Positions 51,094 through 60,017 of a stretch of DNA of 64,000 nucleotides are shown here, piece after piece. Under the pieces are notes generated by a model. That model did not search any database. It saw nothing but the letters and a program-made list of their open reading frames with translations, and was not told the DNA's origin. Both the position numbers and the translations under genes were made by a program. Source of the stretch: Dinghuibacter silviterrae (GTDB lineage Bacteria; Bacteroidota; Bacteroidia; Chitinophagales; Chitinophagaceae); NCBI RefSeq assembly GCF_004366355.1, contig NZ_SODV01000001.1:1054001-1118000 (forward strand), given 5' to 3'. Numbering within the stretch: position 1 is the stretch's first letter; the number at the start of each line of letters is the position of its first letter.

Positions 51094-52137
51094 ATGGTAA
51101 AGATTGGTCCCATATCGCTCCCCGACAACCCACTCCTGCTCGCCCCCATGGAGGACGTCAGCGATCCCCCCTTTCGCGCGGTCTGCAAGGCTGCCGGGGC
51201 GGACCTGATGTACAGCGAGTTCATCTCCAGCGAAGGGCTGATCCGGGACGCCATCAAAAGCCGGCAAAAGCTCGACTTTTTCGAGTTCGAGCGCCCGGTC
51301 GGGATCCAGATCTTCGGAGGTGATGAAGAAGCCATGGCCCTTTCGGCCAGGATCGTCGCCGCCACCCAACCCGACCTTGTGGACATCAATTTCGGTTGCC
51401 CCGTCAAAAAGGTCGTGTGTAAAGGCGCCGGGGCCGGCGTCCTCAAAGACCTGGACCTGATGGTCCGTCTAACCAGGGCCGTTGTCCGCGCCACCGACCT
51501 GCCCGTGACTGTGAAAACCCGCCTCGGCTGGGACGAAGCCTCCATCAACATCGAGGAAGTGGCCGAACGGCTCCAGGACGAAGGCATCCAGGCGCTCACC
51601 ATTCATGGTCGCACCCGCGCCCAGATGTACAAGGGTGAGGCGGACTGGAGGCTGATCGCCAAGGTTAAGAACAATCCGCGTATCCGCATTCCCATCTTTG
51701 GCAACGGGGACATCGATTCGCCGGCGAAAGCGAAGCTGTATCTCGACCGCTATGGCGTCGACGGGCTCATGATCGGTCGTGCCGCGATCGGCTATCCCTG
51801 GATCTTCCGCGAGGTCAAACACTATTTTGCTACCGGGGAGGTGCTTGCGCCGCCTACCATCGAGGAGCGCGTGGCCGTCTGCCTTCAGCACCTGGAGAAG
51901 TCCGTGGCCTGGAAGGGACCGGTGCTTGGCATTCTCGAAATGCGACGGCACTATGCCAACTATCTGAAGGGGCTTCCCCACATCAAAGACTTCCGCATGC
52001 GGCTCGTCACCGCGCCCGACTTTTCTTCGGTCGAGGCCATTCTCCGTGACATCGGGGTGCGTTATGCCGGCTTTGTAGCAGAGCGCTTCATGGCTGGGTT
52101 CACCGGGTCCCAGGTGGAGGAATCCTGCGCTTACTAA
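51094..52137 (+). CDS. dusB: tRNA-dihydrouridine synthase (DusB-type)
   Basis: 347 residues from MVKIGPISLPDNPLLLAPME. FMN-binding barrel motifs: LLLAPMEDVSDPPFRAVCKA, LVDINFGCPVKKVVCKGAGA (catalytic Cys in the GCP..K region), LTIHGRTRAQMYKGEADW, FGNGDIDSPAKA, GLMIGRAAIGYPWIF. It reduces uridines in the tRNA D-loop. A GTG at 51064 is in frame but this ATG fits the family. Divergent from the CPBP gene with 40 nt between starts. Confidence 0.94.
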   Translation: MVKIGPISLPDNPLLLAPMEDVSDPPFRAVCKAAGADLMYSEFISSEGLIRDAIKSRQKLDFFEFERPVGIQIFGGDEEAMALSARIVAATQPDLVDINFGCPVKKVVCKGAGAGVLKDLDLMVRLTRAVVRATDLPVTVKTRLGWDEASINIEEVAERLQDEGIQALTIHGRTRAQMYKGEADWRLIAKVKNNPRIRIPIFGNGDIDSPAKAKLYLDRYGVDGLMIGRAAIGYPWIFREVKHYFATGEVLAPPTIEERVAVCLQHLEKSVAWKGPVLGILEMRRHYANYLKGLPHIKDFRMRLVTAPDFSSVEAILRDIGVRYAGFVAERFMAGFTGSQVEESCAY

Positions 52138-53501
52138 CGGAAGAACCACTTGAATAGCCGTAACTTCCCCGCATAGGGTGGATACTTTAGGCGAAGGTCG
52201 AGCCAGGTGCCCGACCGCGTCACGGATTTGAAGTGGGAAAAAATGCGGAAGCTCTCGAAGCCGTGGTACCGCCCCATCCCGCTGTAAGCGATCCCACCGA
52301 CCGGGAGCGAAGGATTACCGAAGTGTACTAACGTGTTGTTGACACAGCCGCCGCCGAAAGGGACTTCCCGGAGAAAGAAATCGGCGAACGACCGGTCGCT
52401 GGAGAACACGTAAAGGGCCAGTGGCCAGGGGCGGGCGCGGATAAATGCCAGAGCCTCTTCAGTGGTATCGTAAGTAAAGATGGGCAGCAGGGGGCCGAAT
52501 ATTTCTTCTTCCATCAAAGGGCTATCGGGGGAGACGTCGTCGAGGAGGGTCGGGCCGATATAGAGGTCCGCTACGTCGTGGTCGCCGCCGTGGAGGATGC
52601 GGCCTTGGGGGAGATAGCCGGTGAGTTTTGCAAAACGACCGGCGTGGACGATGCGTGCGTAGTCGGGGGAGGAACGGGGATCCTCTCCGAAAAAGGCGCG
52701 GAGTTGAGAAAGTACGGCGTCCAGGAAAGCGGCTTTTATCGAACGATGCACCAGGAGATAGTCGGGGGCAACGCAGGTTTGTCCGGCGTTGATGAATTTC
52801 CCCTGGACGATCCGGCGGGCGGCGGGCAACAGGTCGACCGTGGGGCCGACGATACAAGGGCTTTTGCCGCCGAGTTCGAGGGTGACGGGGATGAGTGGGG
52901 GTGCGGCCATGGAAAGGATTTCCCGGCCAACGGGGATGGAGCCGGTGAAAAAGATGTGATCGGGCCGGCCCTGAGCCAACAAGGGCGGCAGCACGAGACG
53001 ACCGTCGCCTTGTAGAACGCCGACGTATTCAGGTGGAAATAATTCCCCTAGTATCTGTTCGATAAGGACGGCAGTGGCGGGGGCAAACTCGGAGGGTTTG
53101 CACAAGACACTGTTCCCGGCGGCGATGGCGCCTACCAGCGGGTGGAGGAGCAGCATGAGGGGGTAGTTCCAGGGGGCGATGACCAGGACGACACCGAGGG
53201 GTTCTTTGTACACCACGCTGCGGGAAGGAAAAAATGCCAGTGGGGTGGACCGGCGATCGGGCCGGGCCCAGGCGTCGAGGTGCCGCAGCGTGTGGGTGAT
53301 CTCCTGGTGGACCTGGCCGAGTTCGGTGGCGTAGGCTTCCACCGCGGGTTTGCGGAGGTCGCGGTGAAGGGCCTCCAGGAGGGCGTCTTCGTGCCGGTGC
53401 AGCGCCGCCTTTAACCGCGACAACTGTTGTTTGCGGAAAGCAACCGGGCGGGTCTGCCCGGAATCGACAAAGGCCTTCATGGCGGCAAGCGACGCGTGCA
53501 T
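52134..53501 (-). CDS. Aldehyde dehydrogenase (class 3-like)
   Basis: 455 residues, the short ALDH3 layout with no N-terminal extension. Motifs: VIAPWNYPLMLLLHPLVGAI, FFTGSIPVGREILSMA, the catalytic Glu in VTLELGGKSPCIV and the catalytic Cys in FINAGQTCVAPDYLLVH, then EEEIFGPLLPIFTYDT and SGMGRYHGFESFRIFSHFKS. ALDH3 enzymes oxidise medium- or long-chain and aromatic aldehydes. The C-terminus (LKYPPYAGKLRLFKWFFR) resembles the hydrophobic/basic end of fatty aldehyde dehydrogenases. Stops overlap with dusB by 4 nt. Confidence 0.92.
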   Translation of the reverse strand: MHASLAAMKAFVDSGQTRPVAFRKQQLSRLKAALHRHEDALLEALHRDLRKPAVEAYATELGQVHQEITHTLRHLDAWARPDRRSTPLAFFPSRSVVYKEPLGVVLVIAPWNYPLMLLLHPLVGAIAAGNSVLCKPSEFAPATAVLIEQILGELFPPEYVGVLQGDGRLVLPPLLAQGRPDHIFFTGSIPVGREILSMAAPPLIPVTLELGGKSPCIVGPTVDLLPAARRIVQGKFINAGQTCVAPDYLLVHRSIKAAFLDAVLSQLRAFFGEDPRSSPDYARIVHAGRFAKLTGYLPQGRILHGGDHDVADLYIGPTLLDDVSPDSPLMEEEIFGPLLPIFTYDTTEEALAFIRARPWPLALYVFSSDRSFADFFLREVPFGGGCVNNTLVHFGNPSLPVGGIAYSGMGRYHGFESFRIFSHFKSVTRSGTWLDLRLKYPPYAGKLRLFKWFFR

Positions 53502-53541
53502 ACCTCAAAAGTAACGTCTTTGCCGTACCTTACGTAGCCTT

Positions 53542-53988
53542 ATGGACCCGGAAAAAGACATTCAAATGATGCGACAGGCCCTGCGGGAAGCGCAAAAGGC
53601 CTATGAGGAAGGTGAGATCCCCGTGGGTGCAGTCATCACCATAGGCGACCGGATCATCGCGAGGGGACACAACCAGGTGGAGCGGCTCAACGACCCGACC
53701 GCCCACGCCGAGATCATCGCCCTGACGTCCGCGTTCAACTTCCTGGGAAGTAAGTACCTGCCCGATGCAACCCTGTACGTGACCGTGGAACCTTGTCTGA
53801 TGTGCGCGGGGGCGTTGTATTGGAGCAAGATCGGCCGCGTGGTGCAGGGAACGGCGGACCCCAAAAACGGGTACCTGCATACCTGCGGAGACAACAATCC
53901 CTTTCATCCAAAGACCGTCCTTACGCGGGACGTGATGATGGAAGAATGTGCAACCTTAATGAAGTCTTTTTTTCAGAGTAAGCGGTGA
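53542..53988 (+). CDS. tadA: tRNA adenosine(34) deaminase (TadA)
   Basis: 148 residues of the cytidine/adenosine deaminase fold. Zinc site: AHAEIIALTSAF (His, catalytic Glu) and VEPCLMCAGALYWSKIGRVV (two Cys). It turns adenosine to inosine at the wobble base of tRNA-Arg. The N-terminal ALREAQKAYEEGEIPVGAVI block is typical of TadA, though a guanine deaminase-like role cannot be ruled out by eye. Confidence 0.9.
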   Translation: MDPEKDIQMMRQALREAQKAYEEGEIPVGAVITIGDRIIARGHNQVERLNDPTAHAEIIALTSAFNFLGSKYLPDATLYVTVEPCLMCAGALYWSKIGRVVQGTADPKNGYLHTCGDNNPFHPKTVLTRDVMMEECATLMKSFFQSKR

Positions 53989-53993
53989 GGCCC

Positions 53994-54001
53994 TAATTTT
54001 G
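53994..54001 (+). promoter_or_regulatory. -7 promoter element upstream of sod
   Basis: TAATTTTG matches TAnnTTTG, six bases after the tadA stop and 27 nt before the sod start at 54028. Confidence 0.45.
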
Positions 54002-54027
54002 AGGAATATAATCTTAAATATACATCT

Positions 54028-54633
54028 ATGTCGTTCACATTACCCCCTCTGCCTTACGCGTTTGACGCGTTAGAGCCGCATATCGATGCGCTGACGATGC
54101 AAATCCACCATGGTAAACACCACCAGGCGTATGTCGACAATCTGAATAAGGCGATTGCCGGAACGCCCAACGAGGGCAAATCCCTGGAAGAGCTCGTAAA
54201 GGTGGCCGGTACCATCAGCCCCGCGGTTCGCAACAACGGCGGCGGTCACTGGAACCACTCCTTTTTCTGGGAGATCCTGGCGCCCAATGCCGGTGGAAAC
54301 CCCGAAGGCAAACTGGCGGATGCGATTGCCGGTACCTTTGGCTCATTTGACGAATTCAAGGAGAAATTTGCTGCTGCCGGTGCCACCCGTTTCGGAAGCG
54401 GCTGGGCCTGGCTGATCGTCAAAGACGGCAAACTGGAGATTACTTCTACCCCCAACCAGGACAACCCGCTGATGGACGTGGCCGAGGTAAAGGGTACGCC
54501 TATCCTGGGTGTAGATGTGTGGGAGCACGCCTATTACCTGAAATACCAAAATCGCCGTCCGGAATACCTGAAGGCTTTCTGGAACGCGGTGAATTGGAAA
54601 AAGGTCGCGGAGCATTACGCAAAAGCGCACTAA
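54028..54633 (+). CDS. Superoxide dismutase (Fe/Mn family)
   Basis: 201 residues. [20 protein letters not shown] opens the protein; metal ligands lie in [15 protein letters not shown] (His), [13 protein letters not shown] (His), and [20 protein letters not shown] (Asp, His). Fe or Mn preference cannot be decided safely by eye. No signal peptide, so cytoplasmic. It removes superoxide formed by aerobic respiration. A hairpin at 54641-54666 follows. Confidence 0.96.
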   Translation: MSFTLPPLPYAFDALEPHIDALTMQIHHGKHHQAYVDNLNKAIAGTPNEGKSLEELVKVAGTISPAVRNNGGGHWNHSFFWEILAPNAGGNPEGKLADAIAGTFGSFDEFKEKFAAAGATRFGSGWAWLIVKDGKLEITSTPNQDNPLMDVAEVKGTPILGVDVWEHAYYLKYQNRRPEYLKAFWNAVNWKKVAEHYAKAH

Positions 54634-54640
54634 TGCGTTA

Positions 54641-54666
54641 AGGTCCGGGGCGCCCGTCCCGGACCT
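54641..54666. terminator. Hairpin between convergent sod and HAD nucleotidase genes
   Basis: AGGTCCGGG (54641-54649) and CCCGGACCT (54658-54666) are perfect arms around an 8-base loop. It overlaps the last two bases of the minus-strand gene and lies 8 nt after the sod stop. No strong T-run is seen on either side, so it may act as a bidirectional stop or RNA 3'-end stabiliser. Confidence 0.55.
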
Positions 54667-55363
54667 ATAATATCTCTTCCAGCTCTTTCAGGTGCCGGAT
54701 CGTATACGTTGCCGGCACCCTGTCGGCCGACGCGATGTGGTTGACGAAAATGCAGTCCATGCCGATGTTGAGGGCCCCTTGTATATCTGCGTCGGGGTTG
54801 TCCCCGATCATGATGCTTTCCTTTACATCCGCCCCGGTGATCCGGAGCGCGAACTCAAAGATCTCCTTCTGGGGCTTGACACTCCCCGACTTCTCCGAGG
54901 TGATCACTTCTTCGAAATAGTCGTCCAGGCGGCTGGTCCGCAGTTTGCGCCATTGTACTTTTTCAAACCCATTGGTGATGAGGTGGAGGAGATAACCTTT
55001 GTTTCTGAGATAGGTGAGGATCTCAAGGGTATAGGGGAATAGGTTCTGTTTTTCCGGAAGTAGCTCCAGGAAGGTGGCACTCATCTTACGGGCCAGGGGC
55101 TCGCTGCCGATCTTGAAGTCGAGGAGTGTTCTCCACATGCGTTTCCATTTGAGCTCTTCGCTGGAAATGTGGCCGTGGTGATACCGGTCCCAAAGTACCT
55201 GGTTGTGGTGCAGGTATCGCTCATAAAACTTCCCGAAATCGTCGATACCTTCCCCCGATAGTTCGAGGACTTCGTAGAGTTCCAGCAGGGCTTCTTTTGC
55301 ATTCAGGTCGAAGTCCCAAAGGGTATGGTCGAGGTCGAAAAAAATGTGCCGGTATTGCATCAT
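54665..55363 (-). CDS. YjjG-family HAD pyrimidine nucleotidase
   Basis: 232 residues. HAD motifs: IFFDLDHTLWDFD (motif I, nucleophile Asp), LHLITNGFEKVQWRKLRTSR (motif II), KSGSVKPQKEIFEFALR (motif III Lys) and MIGDNPDADIQGALNIGMDC (motif IV). The YjjG group removes phosphate from non-canonical nucleoside monophosphates. A TTG precedes two consecutive ATG codons (55363 and 55360); either ATG may be used. Confidence 0.9.
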   Translation of the reverse strand: MMQYRHIFFDLDHTLWDFDLNAKEALLELYEVLELSGEGIDDFGKFYERYLHHNQVLWDRYHHGHISSEELKWKRMWRTLLDFKIGSEPLARKMSATFLELLPEKQNLFPYTLEILTYLRNKGYLLHLITNGFEKVQWRKLRTSRLDDYFEEVITSEKSGSVKPQKEIFEFALRITGADVKESIMIGDNPDADIQGALNIGMDCIFVNHIASADRVPATYTIRHLKELEEIL

Positions 55364-55402
55364 CAAATTAGTAGATTGCGGGCCTGCAATCTACAGCGTA
55401 AA

Positions 55403-56116
55403 ATGGTACTATCGAAACATGTCGTGATCACGGGTGGATCCAAGGGGTTGGGTTTTGCCTTTGCGGAAGCCTTTGCGGCGGGGGGCTGTTCCCTCGTGTT
55501 GTGCGCCCGGGGCGAAAAGGACCTGGACAAAGCGGCGGCCTCCCTCAGGGAGGCGTATCCGGGGATTACTGTCGTTACCGCCGCCTTTGACCTGGGCAGG
55601 CCGGAAGCGGCAAAGGCTTTCGGGCAGTGGGTCCTGGACAAGGGAGTGCCCGTGGACATCCTGATCAACAATGCCGGTCGCTTTGTCATGGGGAACCTGT
55701 TTGACGAACCCGAGGGTAGCCTTGAGGATATGATCGGGACCAACCTGTACAGCGCTTACCACGTCACCCGTACCCTTTTGCCGTCGATGATGGCGAGACG
55801 CAGCGGGCACATTTTCAATATCTGCTCGATCGCCAGCCTGCAGGCCTACAAATACGGGGGCTCCTATAGCGTGAGCAAATTCGCACTCCTGGGGTTTTCC
55901 AAAAACCTGAGGGAGGACCTGAAGCCCCACGGGATCAAGGTCACCGCGGTTTGCCCGGGGGCAGCCTACACCTCCTCCTGGGAAGGCTCGGGGGTGGAGC
56001 CCGGCCGCATCATGACGGCTGCTGACGTTGCGCAGATGGTTTTTGCCGCGGCCAGCCTGTCGCCCCAAGCTACTGTGGAGGATATTGTCCTGAGGCCCCA
56101 GTTGGGGGACCTTTAG
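55403..56116 (+). CDS. Short-chain dehydrogenase/reductase
   Basis: 237 residues from MVLSKHVVITGGSKGLGFAF. Rossmann loop TGGSKGLG, NNAG motif in ILINNAGRFVMGN, the active-site Ser in FNICSIASLQ and YSVSK with the catalytic Tyr/Lys, then VTAVCPGAAYTSSW. Closest by pattern to 3-ketoacyl-ACP-reductase-like SDRs of unknown substrate. The frame is open further upstream but overlaps the divergent HAD gene. Confidence 0.9.
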   Translation: MVLSKHVVITGGSKGLGFAFAEAFAAGGCSLVLCARGEKDLDKAAASLREAYPGITVVTAAFDLGRPEAAKAFGQWVLDKGVPVDILINNAGRFVMGNLFDEPEGSLEDMIGTNLYSAYHVTRTLLPSMMARRSGHIFNICSIASLQAYKYGGSYSVSKFALLGFSKNLREDLKPHGIKVTAVCPGAAYTSSWEGSGVEPGRIMTAADVAQMVFAAASLSPQATVEDIVLRPQLGDL

Positions 56117-56128
56117 GAGGCTGGCTGA

Positions 56129-56173
56129 GGCGCGGCGGCGCCCGGCGGGGAGCGCTGCTTCGCAGCCCGCGCC
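56129..56173. repeat. GC-rich compound inverted repeat between the SDR and batD genes
   Basis: Outer arms GGCGCGG (56129-56135) and CCGCGCC (56167-56173) enclose an inner hairpin GCTGC (56154-56158) with GCAGC (56162-56166). It is 13 nt after the SDR stop with no T-run. The rest of the 126-base gap holds an AT-rich promoter region before batD. Confidence 0.5.
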
Positions 56174-56223
56174 GGCACAAGGTTTAACACGATTTTAACC
56201 GCGTTTTTCTCGGCTCGCGGACT

Positions 56224-56231
56224 TAAATTTG
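56224..56231 (+). promoter_or_regulatory. -7 promoter element upstream of batD
   Basis: TAAATTTG matches TAnnTTTG and lies 12 nt before the batD ATG at 56243, which would give a very short leader. Confidence 0.45.
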
Positions 56232-56242
56232 TCTCTTGTCTT

Positions 56243-58285
56243 ATGAAACGGATCACGTTCTCCTTGTTTGTGTTCCTACTCCTGGCGGCGGCCCCACGGC
56301 TACACGCGCAAGCGTCATTTACGGCCAAGGTTTCCCAAAAAGTCATTGGGCAAGAGGACTTGCTGCAGGTTGACTTTGTCCTTGACGGTGTGTCGGAGGT
56401 GGACCAGTTCAGTCCCCCTTCCTTCGGCTCGTTCCAGGTTGCCCAGGGTCCCTCGTATACCAGCGGGTTCAACCTCATCAACGGCAACACCAGCCGGTAC
56501 TATTCCGTCACGTTTCTGCTCAAACCTACGAGCCTGGGCAAGTTTACTTTTGGTCCGGCTTCCGTCCTTATGGGGAATCAGACCATGCACTCCAACAGCG
56601 TCAGCGTCGAGGTCGTCAAGGGCAGCACGGGTGGCGGGGTTTCCCCCCAACAGTCGAATCCTTTCCAGGGGATGATGCCGTCCATGAACATGGACCCGTT
56701 GGCGCCGTCGGGTAGGGAAATGTATGGGGACCAGTTCCTGCGCAAAGGAGAAAAGGCAGAGGACAAGATCCGGAAGAACATGATCCTGCGGATGACCGCC
56801 AGTAAGAATTCGGTGTATGTAGGGGAACCGGTGGTGGCTACCTGTAAACTCTATTCCCGTCTGCAGTCCGACTCCAAGGTGGCGGAGCGGCCTTCATTTA
56901 GCGGTTTCTCTGTTTTCGAAATGGTGCAGCCCGAACAGGGGACGATTTCCAGGGAGATGTTGAACGGGCGGCCGTACAACGGCTACCTGATCCGCAAGGC
57001 ACAGTTGTATCCTTTGCAAAGCGGCAGCCTGACCATAGAACCGGTGGAGCTGGACAACAACGTGACCTTTTACAGACAGGCCAAACCCACCAAGCAACAG
57101 GCCCCCTCGGGCTCTGTCTTCGACCAGATGATGCAGGACTTCTGGGGAGATGAAGAAGGTGAAGGCGTTCCCGAAAAGCATGCCCTCAACCTGATCACCG
57201 ATTCCATCACGATCCACGTAAAACCGCTGCCCGACGCGGGCAAACCGGCTGATTTTTCCGGCGCCGTGGGACAGTTTACCATCCAGGCCAGCCTGACCAG
57301 CACGACCGTAAAGGCCAACCAGACGGATACGCTTCAACTGGTGTTGGCCGGCAGTGGCAACCTGCCCCTGATCAACGCGCCTGCATTACATTTACCCTCG
57401 GGCCTGGAGGTATATGATCCTTCGGCCAAAGAACAGATCGACCAGACGATCGCGCCGATCAAGGGAAGAAAGGTATTCTCGTACGCCTTTACCGCCAACA
57501 GCGACGGGCAGTTCACACTCCCTTCCATCCGTTTCTCGTACTTCAATCCACAGACAGCCGCTTATATAACCGATTCGACCCCGCCCATGCTCTTGCAGGT
57601 ATTGCCGGGTCCCGGTGGTCACAGGGACACCAGTGGTCAAACCACGACACAGGGGGTGGCACAACCGTTGCTCCGCTGGATCTGGCTGGGTGCCGGTTTG
57701 TTGTTGGTGCTGGCGGCCCTCGTGGGGCTGAGCCGGGCCCGCCGCAAACGCCCCACCGGCGCTGCTGCCCCCAAACCGGGAACGAGCCAACCGGAAGTGA
57801 ATGTGGGGTCTGCCTCGGCGGACAATGCACCCGTCCGGAGAAGCGAAACGGCCCCGGTAGGGAGCACACCTGTCCGCGAAACAGAGCCCGCGCAGTCCGT
57901 ACGCGTCACGCCCCAGGCAGACCCTGCCCACCAACCCTATATGGCGCCATCCATTACTACATATGAGGCAAAGGACTGGATGGAAAGCGCCCGCCGGCAA
58001 TTGAGGGAGAACGACAGCGCCGCTTACTACCGCGAGCTCAACGCAGGCCTTTGGGCGCTGTTGCGCGAATACCTGGACCTTGGCCAGGAACGCGACAAGA
58101 ACCAGGTGTTGCAGCGTTTGGAGCGAAAGGGATTCAGCCCCTACGTCCGTGAAGAAGTTCGCAAACTCCTCGAAGAATGCGAGCTGGCCCTGTACGCGCC
58201 GATCCACACGGGTTCGGACATGCAGCGCAACCTGGACGTCGCGGAACGCCTGCAAAAGCGTTTCGAGCACAACCTGAAGGATTGA
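56243..58285 (+). CDS. batD: BatD-family protein
   Basis: 680 residues. Signal peptide (ITFSLFVFLLLAAAPRLHAQ), then BatD-type beta domains (FTAKVSQKVIGQEDLLQVDF, YSVTFLLKPTSLGKFTFGPA, MILRMTASKNSVYVGEPVVA). One membrane segment near 475-493 (WIWLGAGLLLVLAALVGLSR) precedes a Pro/Ala-rich linker and a cytoplasmic helical tail (YYRELNAGLWALLREYLDLG). BatD normally lies in a batABCDE aerotolerance operon with MoxR and vWA genes; none is next to it here. Its role is poorly defined in any species. Confidence 0.88.
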   Translation: MKRITFSLFVFLLLAAAPRLHAQASFTAKVSQKVIGQEDLLQVDFVLDGVSEVDQFSPPSFGSFQVAQGPSYTSGFNLINGNTSRYYSVTFLLKPTSLGKFTFGPASVLMGNQTMHSNSVSVEVVKGSTGGGVSPQQSNPFQGMMPSMNMDPLAPSGREMYGDQFLRKGEKAEDKIRKNMILRMTASKNSVYVGEPVVATCKLYSRLQSDSKVAERPSFSGFSVFEMVQPEQGTISREMLNGRPYNGYLIRKAQLYPLQSGSLTIEPVELDNNVTFYRQAKPTKQQAPSGSVFDQMMQDFWGDEEGEGVPEKHALNLITDSITIHVKPLPDAGKPADFSGAVGQFTIQASLTSTTVKANQTDTLQLVLAGSGNLPLINAPALHLPSGLEVYDPSAKEQIDQTIAPIKGRKVFSYAFTANSDGQFTLPSIRFSYFNPQTAAYITDSTPPMLLQVLPGPGGHRDTSGQTTTQGVAQPLLRWIWLGAGLLLVLAALVGLSRARRKRPTGAAAPKPGTSQPEVNVGSASADNAPVRRSETAPVGSTPVRETEPAQSVRVTPQADPAHQPYMAPSITTYEAKDWMESARRQLRENDSAAYYRELNAGLWALLREYLDLGQERDKNQVLQRLERKGFSPYVREEVRKLLEECELALYAPIHTGSDMQRNLDVAERLQKRFEHNLKD

Positions 58286-58287
58286 GC

Positions 58288-58307
58288 CGCGGGCCGTACG
58301 GCCCGCG
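58288..58307. repeat. Perfect 20-bp palindrome between convergent batD and response-regulator genes
   Basis: A self-complementary stretch centred on GTAC (58296-58299), with half-site CGCGGGCCGT. It fills almost the whole 22-base gap between the two stop codons. It could fold as a hairpin in either transcript; no T-run follows. Confidence 0.7.
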
Positions 58308-59015
58308 CTATTCCGTAAACTTATAGCCTACGCCCCGGGCCGAGTGAAAATGCTCCGGATTCCGCGAATCCGCCTCAAAGTATTTCCGAAAGTTCAAGAT
58401 GAAGTTATCGATCGTGCGGGTCGTGGGATACACGTTGTATCCCCACACCGACTGAAGGATCTTTTCCCGGGTGACCACTTCGTTTTTGTTCTCGATGAGC
58501 AGCCTCAGGAGCATGGTTTCTTTTTTGGAAAGGGGGAACTTCTCGCCCTTGAAATTGGTGGCCTCCTGGGCCTTGAAATCCACGACGTTCTTCCCGAACG
58601 TGATGACCGCCGGAAGGCTTCCCTTCTCCTGGAGTTTCTTGTTCTTCTCGATCATTTTCGAGATCCGGAGCAGCAATTCTTCCAGGTTGAACGGCTTCGT
58701 GATATAGTCGTCGGCGCCCTTTTTGAGCCCCAGGACCTTGTCCGCCGTCGTATTCCTGGCACTCACCATGAGGATAGGAACGTCGTTGTTTTGAAGGCGT
58801 ATGGTCTCTGCCACGCTGATGCCGTCCAGCTCGGGGAGCATGACGTCTAAGATCACCAGGTCGAAATACTCGCTTTCTATCGCCCTCAGTGCGCTGGTCC
58901 CGCTGGAGGCGGTCGTTACTTCATAACCCTCCAGCTCAAGGTTGAGCTTTAGGGCGTCTTGTAGATTTTCTTCATCTTCCACCAAAAGGATGGAGCCATT
59001 GGAATTCCCTGCCAT
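58308..59015 (-). CDS. OmpR/PhoB-type response regulator
   Basis: 235 residues. Receiver domain with NGSILLVEDEENLQDALKLN, phospho-acceptor Asp in YFDLVILDVMLPELDG, ILMVSARNTTADKVLGLKKG and the conserved Lys in DDYITKPFNLEELLLR. The C-terminal winged helix is plain (LSKKETMLLRLLIENKNEVV, RTIDNFILNFRKYFEADSRN). It pairs with the sensor kinase encoded 3 nt upstream. Targets are unknown. Confidence 0.95.
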   Translation of the reverse strand: MAGNSNGSILLVEDEENLQDALKLNLELEGYEVTTASSGTSALRAIESEYFDLVILDVMLPELDGISVAETIRLQNNDVPILMVSARNTTADKVLGLKKGADDYITKPFNLEELLLRISKMIEKNKKLQEKGSLPAVITFGKNVVDFKAQEATNFKGEKFPLSKKETMLLRLLIENKNEVVTREKILQSVWGYNVYPTTRTIDNFILNFRKYFEADSRNPEHFHSARGVGYKFTE

Positions 59016-59018
59016 GGA

Positions 59019-60017
59019 TCAAATGTAAAAGGTGATCGAAAAAATGCTTCCCCTGGGATGATTGTCCGTCACGGAGAGCTGTCCCCGGTGTTTACGGACG
59101 ATCGCCCTGGATAAATAGAGCCCCAAACCGGTACCCTTTGTCGTCCGCGTCTGCTCGTTCCCCACTCTATAAAACTTACGAAAAATCATGGACTTTTCCT
59201 CCTCGGGTATCCCCGCGCCCTGATCTGCCACCCGGAATACGACCGCCCGGTGTCCTTCCGCGGACAAGGTCACCTGGACCGGGCTGTCTTTTGGGGAATA
59301 TTTCAGGGCGTTTTCGATGAGGTTGTTGACGGCCAGCTCCAGGAGGAGTGGATCCCCTTTTATGTCCAGATCCGGCGTGATATGCGTGCCCTGTAACCGG
59401 CCGGGAAAACGCCCGGAAAACGATTCGACCGACCGGGTGACGAGGTCGGACAAGGAGACCGCTTCCAGGATCTGTGTATACCGTCCTTCCTCTAACTGGG
59501 CGGCGAGGAGGATGTTGGTGGAGAGTTGGTTCAAACGCTCCGTTTCGGATAGCGCGCTTTGGATCAGTTTGGCCTGTTGCTCTTCCCCCAGCTTTCGCCT
59601 GGCGAGAGTTTCCAGGCTCAGTTTGGCCACCGCGATGGGTGTCTTGAGCTCGTGGGTAACCGCCATCATAAAGTTTTGCTGCTGCCCCGACAACCGCATT
59701 TCCCTGCGGACGAACCTGTAGACGTAAAATGCCCCCAGCAAAAGCACAATCAGGAAAACACCCCCTTCCCCGATATACCCCATGTTTTGCATATGGGCCT
59801 GTTCGTGGACCGCCCGGACGGCTGTATTAAACGACCCAGGGGCGCTGGCGCTGTCCAGGCTGCTCCGGATCCTGGCGAGCTCAAACCCGGCCATTTTTTC
59901 GTTCTGCCGGCCCAGGGCAATAAACCACCAGACCAGCTCCGCGATGATGTACAGAAGAAGAAACCAGTACACGACATTGACTATCAATAGCCGGTATCGT
60001 CTATGGAGCAATAGCAT
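59019..60017 (-). CDS. Sensor histidine kinase
   Basis: 332 residues from MLLLHRRYRLLIVNVVYWFL. Two membrane segments (about 10-30 and 90-110) flank a short periplasmic loop. The HisKA domain has the phospho-His in FMMAVTHELKTPIAVAKLSL; HATPase motifs follow: N box NNLIENALKYSPK, G1 VADQGAGIPEEEKSMIFRKF, G2 GTGLGLYLSRAIVRKHRG. A TTG directly upstream is in frame, but the ATG overlapping the gldH stop (TGATG) indicates translational coupling. Confidence 0.94.
   Translation of the reverse strand: MLLLHRRYRLLIVNVVYWFLLLYIIAELVWWFIALGRQNEKMAGFELARIRSSLDSASAPGSFNTAVRAVHEQAHMQNMGYIGEGGVFLIVLLLGAFYVYRFVRREMRLSGQQQNFMMAVTHELKTPIAVAKLSLETLARRKLGEEQQAKLIQSALSETERLNQLSTNILLAAQLEEGRYTQILEAVSLSDLVTRSVESFSGRFPGRLQGTHITPDLDIKGDPLLLELAVNNLIENALKYSPKDSPVQVTLSAEGHRAVVFRVADQGAGIPEEEKSMIFRKFYRVGNEQTRTTKGTGLGLYLSRAIVRKHRGQLSVTDNHPRGSIFSITFYI

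Noticed and set aside
51054-51602. N-terminal extension of the CPBP protease frame
   Set aside because: It runs antisense through dusB and has no membrane pattern; the start at 51053 gives a normal CPBP protein.
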